Numbered from the stretch's first letter, positions 7,065-16,964 are shown. The stretch: 58,587 nt of DNA from an uncultured Acidobacteriaceae bacterium (GCA_903828675.1 CAIKND010000222.1:1-58587); one strand, 5' to 3'. Numbers and translations are program-made. The notes: generated from the sequence alone by a model not told the origin.

Positions 7065-9242
7065 TCAGCACGGCTGTGCCTCGAGCAGCCGGGCGAACTC
7101 GACGGCAGGCACTGGCCGGCTGAAGTAAAACCCCTGGGCCTCGTCGCAGTCCTGCGTCTTCAAGAATGACAACTCCTCCGCCGTCTCGACTCCCTCGGCA
7201 ATCACCCGTAGTTTCAGACTCCTGCCCATGCTGATGATTGCACTCGCAATCGTTGGGTCGCCTTGGTCGGCGGTCATCTGTTGGACAAATGACTTGTCGA
7301 TCTTGAGGGCATCCAGCGGCAGTTTGCGCAGATAACTCAAGCTGGAGTATCCGGTGCCAAAGTCGTCAACCGACACGCGGATCCCTTTTTCCCTCATCGC
7401 TTCCAGCATCGGCGCCGTCAGCGCTGCGCGCTCCATGAGTGTGCTCTCCGTGACCTCTAACTCAAGCGAAGTCGGATCCAGTCCGGTCTCTGAAATGATC
7501 GCGGAGATCTCATCCAGGAAGGCATCGTTCCGGAATTGGATGGCGGAGACATTAACGGCCACGGTCATCGCAGGCAAACCCGCATCTGCCCAGGCTTTGG
7601 CCTGCGTGCATGCCTCGCGCAAAACCCAGGAGCCGATCGGAATGATCAGGCCGGAGTTCTCGGCGACGGAAATGAACTGCGCCGGTGGAATATTCCCTCG
7701 CGTGCCATGCGTCCAGCGCAGCAGAGCTTCCGCACCGGTAATAGCTCCTGTTCGCAGGTTGATCTTAGGTTGGTAGTGGAGCGTGAGTTCGCGCCGTTCC
7801 AGGGCTCGCCGCAGGTTCTCTTCGATCGACTGTCGCTCCACTGCCTTGACGTTCATCTCCTGCTTGAAAAATCGGCAGTTTTGCCGCCCGGCTTCCTTAG
7901 CCGCGTACATCGCGGTATCGGCATTCTTCACCAGCGTCTCCGCATCCAGACCATCGCTGGGGTAGACGCTTGCGCCGATGCTTGCGGTGACATACAGCTC
8001 GTGGCCTTCAATGGCATGAGGTTCCGCCACTGCCCTCAGAATCCGTCTGGCCGCGATGGCAGCGTCTTCGTCATTCTCTATGTCCTGAAGCAGCAAGGTG
8101 AATTCATCGCCGCCTTGGCGGCTGACGGTGTCTGGAGAGCGCACGCACTCCTGCAGCCGTTTCGCAACTGATTGAAGAAGTTTGTCACCGATCGGATGTC
8201 CGAAGGAGTCGTTGATGTGTTTGAAGCTGTCCAGATCAAGGAACAGTACTGCCAGACGCTTCCCCTCACGATTTACCCTCGCGATCGACTGGCCAAGGCG
8301 GTCGTTGAACAACAGGCGGTTTGGCAGGCCGGTGAGAGGGTCGTGCTCGGCCAGATGCGCGATCTTTTCTGCCAGCGCGCGCGCTACAGTCACATCGCGA
8401 AAGACCAGCACCGATCCATCCACCGTCCCCTCGCTGTTACAAATAGGCGCGACGGAGTCTTCAATAAAGACCTGGTGTCCGTCCCGCCGGGTGAGGATGC
8501 AGTTCGCGGGAAGGTGGTCCGTTCGGCCCTGCGCAACCACTTTCTTTGTAGGGTCCTCGGCAAGTTCCCCTGTGGTCGCATCCATGATTCGGAAGACCCT
8601 GGCCAAAGGCAGGCCCACGGCATCTACGTGCGACCACCCAGTCATCCTCTCCGCGATTGGATTCAGAAAGGTGATGTTCCCCGCGCTGTCGGTGCAAATC
8701 ACGGCATCCCCAATGCAATCGAGCGTAGCCTGGGCGCGGTTCCTTTCAATGAACAGCGATTCTTCAATGAGCATACGCGCAACGGAATTGCGCAATGCGC
8801 GCATCATTTCGTGCGGCTCGATCTGACCCTTGATGAGGTAGTCCTGCGCACCTTCCAGCATGGCTTCGATGGTTGTAACCTCGTCGCCCGGACTGGACAG
8901 CAAGACAATGGAGACGCGGGGTACCACGGCGCGAATTCGCCGCAGTCCCTTAAGCCCAGGCGCATTGGGCAACCCCAAATCGAGCAGAACAACGTCAACC
9001 GCATGCAAGGCAAGAGATGTCTCGGCTTCGTCGATGGAACTCACATGCGTCAGAGCGAAGGAATACGTGCCCTGATGCTCGAACATCTCGCGGATTGTGC
9101 CAGCCTCTTTCGGGTCGTTCTCGACCAGGAGGGCAGCCTTGACAGACGCTTTCCTCACTTGATCCACCTCAACAACTGAGATGAGTTCACGGGACCAGGG
9201 CAGGTGGCCTCGTGTTTTGTCTGCAAATGCGTTGTGCGTCAT
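7065..9242 (-). CDS. REC-PAS-GGDEF-EAL cyclic-di-GMP signalling protein
   Basis: Response regulator that should make and/or break down c-di-GMP. Domains in order: receiver (about 35-155, phospho-acceptor Asp in 'VVLLDLGLP' near 87), PAS (about 165-285, 'CIGDAVICTDSAGNITFLNP'), GGDEF (about 290-460, intact RQGGDEF near 375) and EAL (about 470-715, 'GAEALLRW' near 502 and 'DDFGTGYSSLSYLRKLPLDALKID'). Both catalytic signatures look intact, so it may be bifunctional or one half may be regulatory. No histidine kinase is adjacent. A second GGDEF-EAL protein lies at 55.3 kb. In-frame GTG codons a few dozen residues downstream could be alternative starts. Confidence 0.93.
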   Translation of the reverse strand: MTHNAFADKTRGHLPWSRELISVVEVDQVRKASVKAALLVENDPKEAGTIREMFEHQGTYSFALTHVSSIDEAETSLALHAVDVVLLDLGLPNAPGLKGLRRIRAVVPRVSIVLLSSPGDEVTTIEAMLEGAQDYLIKGQIEPHEMMRALRNSVARMLIEESLFIERNRAQATLDCIGDAVICTDSAGNITFLNPIAERMTGWSHVDAVGLPLARVFRIMDATTGELAEDPTKKVVAQGRTDHLPANCILTRRDGHQVFIEDSVAPICNSEGTVDGSVLVFRDVTVARALAEKIAHLAEHDPLTGLPNRLLFNDRLGQSIARVNREGKRLAVLFLDLDSFKHINDSFGHPIGDKLLQSVAKRLQECVRSPDTVSRQGGDEFTLLLQDIENDEDAAIAARRILRAVAEPHAIEGHELYVTASIGASVYPSDGLDAETLVKNADTAMYAAKEAGRQNCRFFKQEMNVKAVERQSIEENLRRALERRELTLHYQPKINLRTGAITGAEALLRWTHGTRGNIPPAQFISVAENSGLIIPIGSWVLREACTQAKAWADAGLPAMTVAVNVSAIQFRNDAFLDEISAIISETGLDPTSLELEVTESTLMERAALTAPMLEAMREKGIRVSVDDFGTGYSSLSYLRKLPLDALKIDKSFVQQMTADQGDPTIASAIISMGRSLKLRVIAEGVETAEELSFLKTQDCDEAQGFYFSRPVPAVEFARLLEAQPC

Positions 9243-9375
9243 GTTCTCATGAGGCTACGTTTGCAGACTGAGCAATTTTGGTCATTTTGTTCCCGAAAAT
9301 TTCATAATGAGCGCTGACATGAAAGGGGTTGGCGGGCTGATTTGCTGTTGATCCGGTAGATGCACGGCCAATGTG

Positions 9376-10269
9376 TCAGCCCTGCCCCACGCCCAGGTGA
9401 GCCTCTAGAGCCAGCACAACCAGTGCAAAAGCCGCCGCGCTCGCAGTCGACAGAAAGTTCACTGCGTCGTTGTTCAGCCAGCCGCGCTCTTCCAGCGTGG
9501 CTCCCAGCAGGCTGTCAAAGAGCAGCCCGAAGACTCCTCCCGTGCTACTGACCCAGAACATGGTCCAATCGCCGCTGAACGCCAGTGTCCCCGCACCGGC
9601 GACCACTCCGGCGGCCAGCGCACCGGCCAGCGTCCCGATCACGCTGACTCCGCCATCACGTCCCGGCTCGACAACTCGCAATGTGGTGATCATGCGAGGT
9701 CGTCCGCCGAAGACTTGCCCTATCTCCGACGAAACCGTGTCGGCAGCGGCTTCAGCCAGCGCTGCCAGTCCCAGGGCAAGCACCGGAAGCGGTGCCAGGG
9801 CGGAGCGCGTTAGCCCGGAATCGACAAACCAGGACTGCACGAACTCACTGGAGACCAGGGCTGCCACGCCCAGGTTAGCCGCCACTTGAGCAGCGTTCCG
9901 TCCGTGACGATCCTCAGCCGTGCCCAGTTGCTCCTTGTGTCCCCGGCCCAGCAAAGTGGCAAAGTAGGCCAGCAATGACACCGCCACCACCGCGGGCAAA
10001 GCCGTGCGCCACGGCTGATACGGAAACATCGCGGTTGAGAACATGAGGCTTGCGGTGATGGCCGCTCCGGTTACCGAAGCTCCCGGTGTGGCTGCGCGCA
10101 GCTTCCACGTAACCAGGCCGAGCACCACGCTCAGTCCCACCGTCCAGATCGCCACCGGAGTCATCTGGGCCGCCCACCAGTGGGCTTCAAGCACAATTTG
10201 CGCTGCCACAAAGGGCATCACAACCAGCAGCACGAGCTTCGATTGCCAGACCAGCTTTGTTTGAGCCAC
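9376..10269 (-). CDS. DUF92 family integral membrane protein
   Basis: Hydrophobic protein of 297 residues with about six or seven membrane segments. The DUF92/TMEM19 signature is visible as 'LGLAALAEAAADTVSSEIG', followed by 'PRMITTLRVVEPGRDGGVSVIGTLAG' and 'GVFGLLFDSLLGATLEERGWLNNDAVNF'. Plant relatives include phytyl-phosphate kinase (VTE6), so a role in isoprenoid-phosphate or CTP-dependent chemistry is possible but unproven for bacterial members. It is divergently oriented from the GH31 gene, sharing a 159-base promoter region. Confidence 0.85.
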   Translation of the reverse strand: MAQTKLVWQSKLVLLVVMPFVAAQIVLEAHWWAAQMTPVAIWTVGLSVVLGLVTWKLRAATPGASVTGAAITASLMFSTAMFPYQPWRTALPAVVAVSLLAYFATLLGRGHKEQLGTAEDRHGRNAAQVAANLGVAALVSSEFVQSWFVDSGLTRSALAPLPVLALGLAALAEAAADTVSSEIGQVFGGRPRMITTLRVVEPGRDGGVSVIGTLAGALAAGVVAGAGTLAFSGDWTMFWVSSTGGVFGLLFDSLLGATLEERGWLNNDAVNFLSTASAAAFALVVLALEAHLGVGQG

Positions 10270-10428
10270 GTCTCATCCTAAAACAGCGATCAGGGAACCG
10301 CAGGCAGCGAAACGCCCGCAGGATAGAGAAGGGCACTTTAAAGCCGGGCTGGAACGGTATTGGCAAATCGGTTTACACTCGACAGCGCGGCGTAAACTCA
10401 TGTCGCCCCGGCAATCTGGGAGGAATCG

Positions 10429-12813
10429 ATGCATAAGCCTTCGTTTGTACTTGCCGTATTTCCGGCAATTGTGTTCCTGTCCATCGTTTCGCTGGCGCAG
10501 GCCCCCACCCAGCGGCTTGAGCTTGACCGCAAGGGCGAAACCATCGTGTTGGAGCCCTACGCGCCGAATGTCGTGCGAGTAACGCTCAGCCTGAAGTCTG
10601 AACCGGCATTGGCCGCGCCCGGCTATGGCTTTGTGGCCGCGCCTGCAGCCGCCGGATGGAGCGCCAGCCAGACTCCGCTTGCCGATGTCTATCAGTCGGC
10701 GGGCATGGTGGTCACCGTAGACCGGCCCCAGCCCGGCACCAAGCCGCCCGTGCAGACCCAGATCGACATTTCAAAGTACTTCAACGGTTCCACTCCCGGC
10801 GCCAACATCACGTTCCGCACCCCTGAAGGCAAAATGCTGCTCGAGCTCAACGGCTGGTCCCAGGACGTGCCCAATCAAAAGAACGGCACCGCCGGCGTGC
10901 TTCGTGACCGCCGCCCCAGCGACCCCGAGTTCTTCACCGTGGGCGCATCCTTCGCTTCTCCAGACGACGAGCATTACTACGGTCTGGGCCAAAACCACGA
11001 AGGTTTTCTCGACCTTCGCGGTCACGCCGTCCGCTGCTGGGCAGACTACCTTGCCACCGCCGGCCCCAGCTTCTGCGTGCCCTTCCTGGTCACCAACAAA
11101 GGCTACGGCCTGGTGTGGGATAATCCCTCGAAGACCACCTTCGAACCCGGCTTCAACGAGCAGACCCGCTGGAGTTCCGAGGTCGGCGACCGGGTCTCGT
11201 TCTTCGTCATAGCCGGCCAGACAGTCGACGAAATCTACGCAGGCTACCGCCTCCTCACCGGGCCCACGCCTCTGCTCCCCAAGGCCGCCTACGGCTATAT
11301 TCAGTGCAAGCAACGCTACGCCAGCCAGGACGAACTGCTGTCCGTCGCCAAGGGCTACCGCGACCGTCATCTCCCGGCTGATGTCCTGGTCGTGGACTGG
11401 TTCTACTACACCAAAATGGGCCAGATGGATCTCGATCCCAAGGCCTGGCCCGATCCCGTGGCCATGAACAAGCAACTCCACGACATGGGCTTCGAGACCA
11501 TGATCAGCGTGTGGCCGCGCTTTGTCCCCGAGGACCGCTACTATGCCGGCCTGCTCAAGAATGGCTGGTTCATCAACTATGCCGATGGCAAGCCGCTGGA
11601 TGGCCTACCCTACGACCGCGCCGGTTCTGATATCGACACCACCAATCCGGATGCCGCAAAATGGTACTGGAAGACCATCCACGACGACATCCTCAGCAAA
11701 GGCTTCGACTCGATTTGGGCCGATGAGACTGAGCCTGACCTGCCCCCCAACGGAGCCTACTTCCACATCGGGCCGGGAACACAATTCTTCAATGTGTACC
11801 CGCTTTTCCATACCGGGGCCCTTTACGACGGCTTCCGCAAGGACGAGCCGGGACGCCGTGCACTGACGCTTTCCCGCGACGCCTATCTCGGCGCGCAGCG
11901 CAACGGAGCCTTCTTCTGGTCTTCCGACATATTCCCCACCTGGGATACGCTGCGGCGTCAGATTCCCACCGGCCTGAATGTTACCTCTTCGGGGCTTGCC
12001 AATTGGTCCAATGACACTGGCGGATGGCAGTATCTACCCGAAGTTCATCATCCCGCCCACCCGCCGCTGCTTGACCCCTCCGATGCCCGCGACACCGTCG
12101 GCGGATATGACGACTATCCGGAGCTCTACACTCGCTGGTTCCAGTACGCCACTTTCCTTCCCATCTTCCGCACCCATGGCAGCCGCCCCGCCAACGAAGT
12201 CTGGTCCTACGGCAAGCAGGCCGAGCCAATTCTGGAGAAGTACCTGCGCCTGCGCTACCAGCTCATGCCTTACATCTACTCGCTCGCGTTCCGGACATGG
12301 CAGACCGGTGCGCCCTCCATGCGCGCCCTGCCGCTGCATTTCCCCAACGACCCGAAGGTGGCTGACATACGTGACGAGTACATGTTCGGTCCGGCCTTCC
12401 TGGTGGCTCCTGTCACGGAACAAGGCGCGACCAGACGCGAGGTTTATCTGCCCGCCGGAACAGACTGGTACAACTACTGGACCGAAGAGCGTGTGAAGGG
12501 CGGACAGACAATCACCGTGCAGGCTCCCATCGACACCATTCCTCTGTTTGTGCGCGCCGGGTCCATCCTTCCCTTGGGAGCGCCCGTTGCGAGCACCCAT
12601 CAGGCACAGGCGATTGAGAAAATCCGCGTGTATCCGGGCGCAGACGCCAACTTTACGCTCTTTTCAGACGACGGCAAAACCTATGCCTACGAAAACGGCG
12701 CAGGCTCTATTACCCGCCTGCATTGGGATGAAGCCGCGCACAAGCTGACCCAGGAAGGGGCGAAAGCCTGGAACAAGCCGGACACCGAGATTGTGGAGGT
12801 GGCCGGACACTGA
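10429..12813 (+). CDS. Secreted glycoside hydrolase family 31
   Basis: Retaining alpha-glycosidase, probably an alpha-glucosidase or alpha-xylosidase acting on starch- or xyloglucan-derived oligosaccharides. Residues 1-24 form a signal peptide ending around SLAQA. An N-terminal beta-sandwich (to about 270) leads to the catalytic barrel with 'LPADVLVVDWFYY', the nucleophile region 'FDSIWADETEP' (Asp432 is the likely nucleophile) and an acid/base region 'FFWSSDIFPTWDTL' (Asp500). 'RTHGSRPANEVW' follows, and a C-terminal DUF5110-type domain starts near 'VYPGADANFTLFSDDG'. 794 residues is usual. ATG 10429 follows GGGAGGAATCG, a good ribosome-binding site. Exact substrate cannot be read from sequence. 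Confidence 0.93.
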   Translation: MHKPSFVLAVFPAIVFLSIVSLAQAPTQRLELDRKGETIVLEPYAPNVVRVTLSLKSEPALAAPGYGFVAAPAAAGWSASQTPLADVYQSAGMVVTVDRPQPGTKPPVQTQIDISKYFNGSTPGANITFRTPEGKMLLELNGWSQDVPNQKNGTAGVLRDRRPSDPEFFTVGASFASPDDEHYYGLGQNHEGFLDLRGHAVRCWADYLATAGPSFCVPFLVTNKGYGLVWDNPSKTTFEPGFNEQTRWSSEVGDRVSFFVIAGQTVDEIYAGYRLLTGPTPLLPKAAYGYIQCKQRYASQDELLSVAKGYRDRHLPADVLVVDWFYYTKMGQMDLDPKAWPDPVAMNKQLHDMGFETMISVWPRFVPEDRYYAGLLKNGWFINYADGKPLDGLPYDRAGSDIDTTNPDAAKWYWKTIHDDILSKGFDSIWADETEPDLPPNGAYFHIGPGTQFFNVYPLFHTGALYDGFRKDEPGRRALTLSRDAYLGAQRNGAFFWSSDIFPTWDTLRRQIPTGLNVTSSGLANWSNDTGGWQYLPEVHHPAHPPLLDPSDARDTVGGYDDYPELYTRWFQYATFLPIFRTHGSRPANEVWSYGKQAEPILEKYLRLRYQLMPYIYSLAFRTWQTGAPSMRALPLHFPNDPKVADIRDEYMFGPAFLVAPVTEQGATRREVYLPAGTDWYNYWTEERVKGGQTITVQAPIDTIPLFVRAGSILPLGAPVASTHQAQAIEKIRVYPGADANFTLFSDDGKTYAYENGAGSITRLHWDEAAHKLTQEGAKAWNKPDTEIVEVAGH

Positions 12814-12869
12814 GCTAGGCCATCCGTTACGGGTGGAGACTACTTTCGGCCCTCCGAGGAGTCCAAGCA

Positions 12870-12896
12870 GGGTGGGGGAGTGCTTTTCCCCCACCC
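12870..12896 (+). terminator. Hairpin downstream of the GH31 gene
   Basis: A perfect 10-bp stem (GGGTGGGGGA / TCCCCCACCC) with a 7-base loop containing TTT lies 57 bases after the GH31 stop. There is no T run after the stem, so it may be a weak or factor-assisted terminator. Confidence 0.5.
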
Positions 12897-12935
12897 GTCT
12901 GATTTACAATCACGAGGTAAGCAGGAAAGATCTGA

Positions 12936-14444
12936 ATGAGGCTTTTTTTCATGAGTTCAGGACGGGCGCGCGCGCGTTTGGTTCAGGCGGGCGTAGCCCT
13001 TGTGGCTGGCGCTCTTATTGCTGGTTGTGGCAATTCTTATCGGCCAGTAGTGACGCCGGTCAACCCCAGCGGACCGGCACAGCAGCCAACATCCTATGCG
13101 GTGGTGGTATCGGCTCCTTCGCCCACCACGCCCGGCATAGCAACCATCATTGATTACGCCGGCGATACGGTCATGGCCTTGGCGCCCATCGGTCCGGGGC
13201 CCAAATCTTTTGTGATGGATTCGCTGGGTTCCACTGGCTATACCGTCAACAGAGACGGGACGATGACCAACTTTCCGGTCTCCACGTCATTGCAGGCCAA
13301 GATGGTCACCTACACCACGCTGTCGTCCACCGCACAGCCTGTAAATCTGTTCTCGCCGTCCTCTGGACTGTGGGCCGCCGATCTGGATGGAAATGTGGCC
13401 GACGTGTTCACTGGTTCGCCGCAGACCTTCAAGCTCGCTATACCCCTGCCTCCCACGCCGGTGACCATTGTCGGCGGTCCCAATCTCCAAGGTCAGCGCA
13501 ATTACGCCATCAGTCAGAACTTCGTGGATGCCACCGGCGTAGCCTGCAATACTGCCCCCACCTTGGCGCCCACCGGCCTTGCGACTCCGATCGAGCTGTC
13601 CACCAATTCGGCTGACGCGTCGATACGGCTGGGCAAGTGCCCTGTTTACGCGGTCCTAAGCACCGATCTGAAGCGCCTGTTTGTCTTGAACCGGGGCGAC
13701 GACACCATCACCGTCATCAATACCCAGAACAACACCCTGGACACCTGCACCGGCCTCGTGAACCAGAACGGTCAGCCCATTACCTGCCACCCAACGCTGC
13801 CGCTTTCCACTTCAGCCATTACCACCACCGGCATCACGCCGCCGAACGGCTTCGCCGGCATGACCGCAATCGCCGGTCCGGTCTATGCGGAGTACAACAC
13901 GGCAACCAACCAGCTCATAGTGGCCAACTATGACGGTGGAACCATCAGCGTTATCGATGCGAGCCTCGATGAGTACGGCAACGACAGTGCAACCTTCGGA
14001 ACCACCTACACCATTCCCGTCGGGCACAATCCGGCCAGCGTGACCGTCCTTTACGATGGCAGCCGCGCCTATACCGCCAATCAGGCTGACGGCACCGTGA
14101 CCATCGCGAATCTCACCAGCCACACCGTCGAAAAGACACTGACTGTCGTAGGCCACCCGCGCACCGTAGTCTCCACGCAGAACTCCCAGTTCGGCAAGGT
14201 CTACGTTGCCTCCCCTGACAGCCCATACCTCACCATCCTGAGCACCACAACGGATCTTGTCGACACCACCATTCTGGTCGAAGGCAACGTGGTCGATGTA
14301 CGCACCAGCACCCAGAACGGCGCCAGCGGCAATGCCAATGTCGTTAGTCGCAGCGCCGGTCACGGCCAGCCCTGCAACCTGCCCCCGGGCAGTTCTGCCT
14401 TGCCCGCGACACTCACTCTCACGGCTTGCCAGGCTATCCCGTAA
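12936..14444 (+). CDS. YVTN/YncE-type beta-propeller lipoprotein
   Basis: Exported lipoprotein of 502 residues with a lipobox LIAGC (Cys31). Several blocks of the YVTN/NHL-like type are visible: 'RLFVLNRGDDTITVINTQNNTL', 'QLIVANYDGGTISVIDASL', 'GSRAYTANQADGTVTIANLTSHTV' and 'GKVYVASPDSPYLTILSTTTDLV', consistent with a seven-bladed propeller. Family members often sit on the cell surface; function is unknown. The start could be ATG 12936 or the Met codon at 12951; both precede the signal peptide. A strong terminator follows at 14470. Confidence 0.8.
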   Translation: MRLFFMSSGRARARLVQAGVALVAGALIAGCGNSYRPVVTPVNPSGPAQQPTSYAVVVSAPSPTTPGIATIIDYAGDTVMALAPIGPGPKSFVMDSLGSTGYTVNRDGTMTNFPVSTSLQAKMVTYTTLSSTAQPVNLFSPSSGLWAADLDGNVADVFTGSPQTFKLAIPLPPTPVTIVGGPNLQGQRNYAISQNFVDATGVACNTAPTLAPTGLATPIELSTNSADASIRLGKCPVYAVLSTDLKRLFVLNRGDDTITVINTQNNTLDTCTGLVNQNGQPITCHPTLPLSTSAITTTGITPPNGFAGMTAIAGPVYAEYNTATNQLIVANYDGGTISVIDASLDEYGNDSATFGTTYTIPVGHNPASVTVLYDGSRAYTANQADGTVTIANLTSHTVEKTLTVVGHPRTVVSTQNSQFGKVYVASPDSPYLTILSTTTDLVDTTILVEGNVVDVRTSTQNGASGNANVVSRSAGHGQPCNLPPGSSALPATLTLTACQAIP

Positions 14445-14469
14445 AGGGTTCCCTCCTCTAAAAACAGCC

Positions 14470-14505
14470 AAAGGGCCATTCCTCACTCGAGGGATGGCCC
14501 TTTCT
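14470..14505 (+). terminator. Rho-independent terminator after the YVTN lipoprotein gene
   Basis: A 15-bp stem, AAAGGGCCATTCCTC against GAGGGATGGCCCTTT, with one G-T pair and a 4-base loop. The right arm runs into TTTCTCT. It starts 26 bases after the lipoprotein stop. Confidence 0.9.
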
Positions 14506-14769
14506 CTATTGATTCTGAAGATCTTCCCCGCTGAGTTTCTGTCCTCAGCCAAGCTCCGCTCTCTCAACCGACCGGAACGTCTTTGCAGTCCAACCGCTTT
14601 ACGCCAATATCTCCGCATCCAGCGCACCCAAATCTCAAATGTGATCGTTAACACAGACTGAGTCCACCCTGCGCGCCAACTATGGACCCATAAATTCCTC
14701 GTCGCAGTGCCGGAGCCGAACTGGCGAAATTCCTTGTCCTCGACCGAGTTCATGTAATGGGAGCTGCCG
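14506..14769. other. Intergenic region before the dehydrogenase operon
   Basis: With the preceding terminator, this is a 325-base gap without a convincing gene. It must hold the promoter of the 14770-18076 operon, but I cannot point to -35/-10 boxes with confidence. Confidence 0.4.
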
Positions 14770-15315
14770 ATGCAATCGAGCAGGAAGGACCTTCGCCTCA
14801 CGCGGAGGCAATTTGTGGCGGTTGGCGCCCTGGGTGGCGCTGTGGCCGCCCTTGGCTGCAAATCGGGCAGCCAGGATGCCTGGGAGTTCCTCAACCGCGT
14901 CCAGGCCCGCACACTCGCCGCCATCTGCGATCAAATCGTCCCTGCGGATGACTTCCCAAGCGCCTCCCAAGCTGGAGTGCTCACCTACATCGACCGCCAA
15001 CTGGCACGCCACTATCGGCGTCACCGCGACACCTATCGCGATGGTCTTGAAGAGGCGGACGCACTCGGCAGAACCCGTTTCGGCCGCATTCTGGCCGAGC
15101 TGACCCCACCGCAGCAGCTTGAGATAGTGGCCGCAATCGAGCAGCAGAATCGCAAATTCTTTGATCTGGTGCGCGCCCACACCTTCGAGGGCTACTACGG
15201 CGCACCGCGTCATGGCGGCAATCGCAATGCCGTCAGTTGGCGGATGCTGGGGCTCACCGAGCCTCCCGTGCGTGGCCGCGCCCAGTACGACCTCAGAAAG
15301 GGGTCGCCCTCATGA
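14770..15315 (+). CDS. Gluconate 2-dehydrogenase subunit 3-like Tat lipoprotein
   Basis: Small accessory subunit of membrane-bound FAD sugar or alcohol dehydrogenases; in characterised enzymes it is needed for export and maturation of the GMC subunit. The N-terminus has a twin-arginine motif (TRRQFVAVG, residues 11-19) followed by a hydrophobic stretch and a possible lipobox AALGC (Cys30), suggesting a Tat-exported lipoprotein. The body shows the family's 'FLNRVQARTLAAICDQIVPADDFPSASQAGVLTYIDRQL'. 181 residues is typical. Its stop overlaps the ATG of the GMC gene (ATGA at 15312-15315), so it is the first gene of a tightly coupled operon. Confidence 0.9.
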   Translation: MQSSRKDLRLTRRQFVAVGALGGAVAALGCKSGSQDAWEFLNRVQARTLAAICDQIVPADDFPSASQAGVLTYIDRQLARHYRRHRDTYRDGLEEADALGRTRFGRILAELTPPQQLEIVAAIEQQNRKFFDLVRAHTFEGYYGAPRHGGNRNAVSWRMLGLTEPPVRGRAQYDLRKGSPS

Positions 15316-16964
15316 AGCGCGTAAATGCAGTCATTGTTGGGGCCGGTGCGGCTGGCGGCATCGTCGCCAAGGAACTCTCGACTGCCGGGCTCAGCGTTGT
15401 GTTGCTCGAACGCGGCAAGTGGTACACCCCCGCCGATTGCCGAAAGGACGACCTCCGCAATCAGCGCACCACCGTTCTCGGCAACGCGTTCGGACCGGAA
15501 GACGAGGGCAATCCGCGGGTTGTTGTCGATTCCAGCGGCGTGCCGCGTACCGTGTTGCCCAGCGAAGGTGCCTATTCAAACAACGCCGCTTGTGTCGGCG
15601 GGGGAACCCTCAGCTATGGTGCCCAGGCGTGGCGCTATATGCCCCAGGACTTCAAACTGCGCTCCATCTACGGGGCGCCGCAGGGCAGTTCGCTTGAAGA
15701 TTGGCCCATCACTTACGACGACATCGAGCCCTTCTACGACAAGGCCGAGTACGAGATCGGCATCTCCGGAGACTACTCCGGCACCCCATTCAAGGGTCCG
15801 CGCAAGCGCCCCCTACCCATGCCGCCGCTGCCGCCCAATCGCGAATTCCAAATCCTCGAGCCGGCGGCCAGGCGTTTGGGGCTCCATCCCTTCCACATCC
15901 CCATGGCGCGCAATACAGTTCCTTACAACGGGCGCGGCCCCTGCATGCGCTGTCGCTGGTGCTGCGGATTTGCCTGCGAAGTGGATGCGAAAAACGGCTC
16001 GCAAAATACGGTAATCCCGGTAGCGCTGGCCACAGGCAACTGCGAAATGCGCACCGAGTCCATGGTCAAGGAAATCCTCACCGACGACCGCGGACGCGCG
16101 CGCGGCGTTTCCTACTTTGACGCCAACGGGCATTTGCAGCAGCAGCTTTCTGACATCGTTATAGTCTCCGGCTGCGCCACGGAGTCCGCCCGCCTGCTGC
16201 TCAATTCCAAAAGCCGCCTCTTTCCCAATGGCCTCGGAAACCGCCACGATCAGGTTGGCCGTCATCTGCAGGGCCACCACTACACCGGTGCTATCGGCTA
16301 CTTTGACTTCGAGACCTACGACGACATCGGCCCCGGAGCCAGCATCGCCATCACCGACTACAGCCATGGCACCCCAGGCCTGGTCGGCGGCGGAATGCTG
16401 GCCAATGAATTTATCCGCCTGCCCATTCACATGATCGACCGCATGCCTCCCAACACCCCTCGCTGGGGACTGGCACACAAAAAGGCCATGCGCGACTGGC
16501 ACAAGCGCAGCATCGTCATCATGGGGCCAACCCAGCAGATTCCCACAGCAGATGGCAGGGTCACGCTTGACCCGGATGTAAAAGACAAGTGGGGCCTCCC
16601 GGTGGTGCGCATCTCCGGCAACGTCCATCCCCACACCTTTGAAATCGGAGACATGCAGGCCAGGCGCTCCGAGGCGTGGCTCAAAGAAGCCGGTGCCATC
16701 AGCACATCTCTCATGGCGGGCAAGCCCAAAGTCGTTTCCGCCGGTCAGCATCAGGCCGGTACCTGTCGTATGGGCAATGATCCGCAAGGCTCGGTTGTCA
16801 ACCGCAACTGCCAGATTCACGACGTGGATAATATCTTCGTAATTGATGGCAGCGTCCACGTAAATAACGGCGGTTTCAATCCGGCGCTCACCATCATGGC
16901 GATTGCCTACCTTGCCTCTGACGCCCTCGTCCACAACTGGAAGGGCACGGGTTTCCGTTCATGA
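15312..16964 (+). CDS. GMC-family FAD oxidoreductase (dehydrogenase catalytic subunit)
   Basis: Flavoprotein that should oxidise a sugar, sugar acid or alcohol in the periplasm and pass electrons to the cytochrome encoded next. The FAD Rossmann motif is VGAGAAGGIVAKEL near the N-terminus with 'VVLLERG' closing strand 2. The C-terminal GMC signature is 'IDGSVHVNNGGFNPALTI' (catalytic His/Asn candidates). A cysteine cluster C211-x2-C214-x2-C217-C218-x3-C222 could bind an Fe-S cluster, as in FAD-dependent glucose/fructose dehydrogenases. It lacks its own signal peptide, consistent with hitch-hiker export with the Tat subunit. 550 residues. ATG 15312 is chosen over the longer open frame because of the ATGA overlap and because the Rossmann motif starts at once. 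Confidence 0.92.
   Translation: MKRVNAVIVGAGAAGGIVAKELSTAGLSVVLLERGKWYTPADCRKDDLRNQRTTVLGNAFGPEDEGNPRVVVDSSGVPRTVLPSEGAYSNNAACVGGGTLSYGAQAWRYMPQDFKLRSIYGAPQGSSLEDWPITYDDIEPFYDKAEYEIGISGDYSGTPFKGPRKRPLPMPPLPPNREFQILEPAARRLGLHPFHIPMARNTVPYNGRGPCMRCRWCCGFACEVDAKNGSQNTVIPVALATGNCEMRTESMVKEILTDDRGRARGVSYFDANGHLQQQLSDIVIVSGCATESARLLLNSKSRLFPNGLGNRHDQVGRHLQGHHYTGAIGYFDFETYDDIGPGASIAITDYSHGTPGLVGGGMLANEFIRLPIHMIDRMPPNTPRWGLAHKKAMRDWHKRSIVIMGPTQQIPTADGRVTLDPDVKDKWGLPVVRISGNVHPHTFEIGDMQARRSEAWLKEAGAISTSLMAGKPKVVSAGQHQAGTCRMGNDPQGSVVNRNCQIHDVDNIFVIDGSVHVNNGGFNPALTIMAIAYLASDALVHNWKGTGFRS

Noticed and set aside
13812..14924. 370-codon minus-strand frame
   Set aside because: Antisense across the YVTN lipoprotein gene, its terminator and the next gene start; not a real gene.
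15813..16934. Minus-strand open frame of 373 codons
   Set aside because: Shadow of the GMC gene; no family features.
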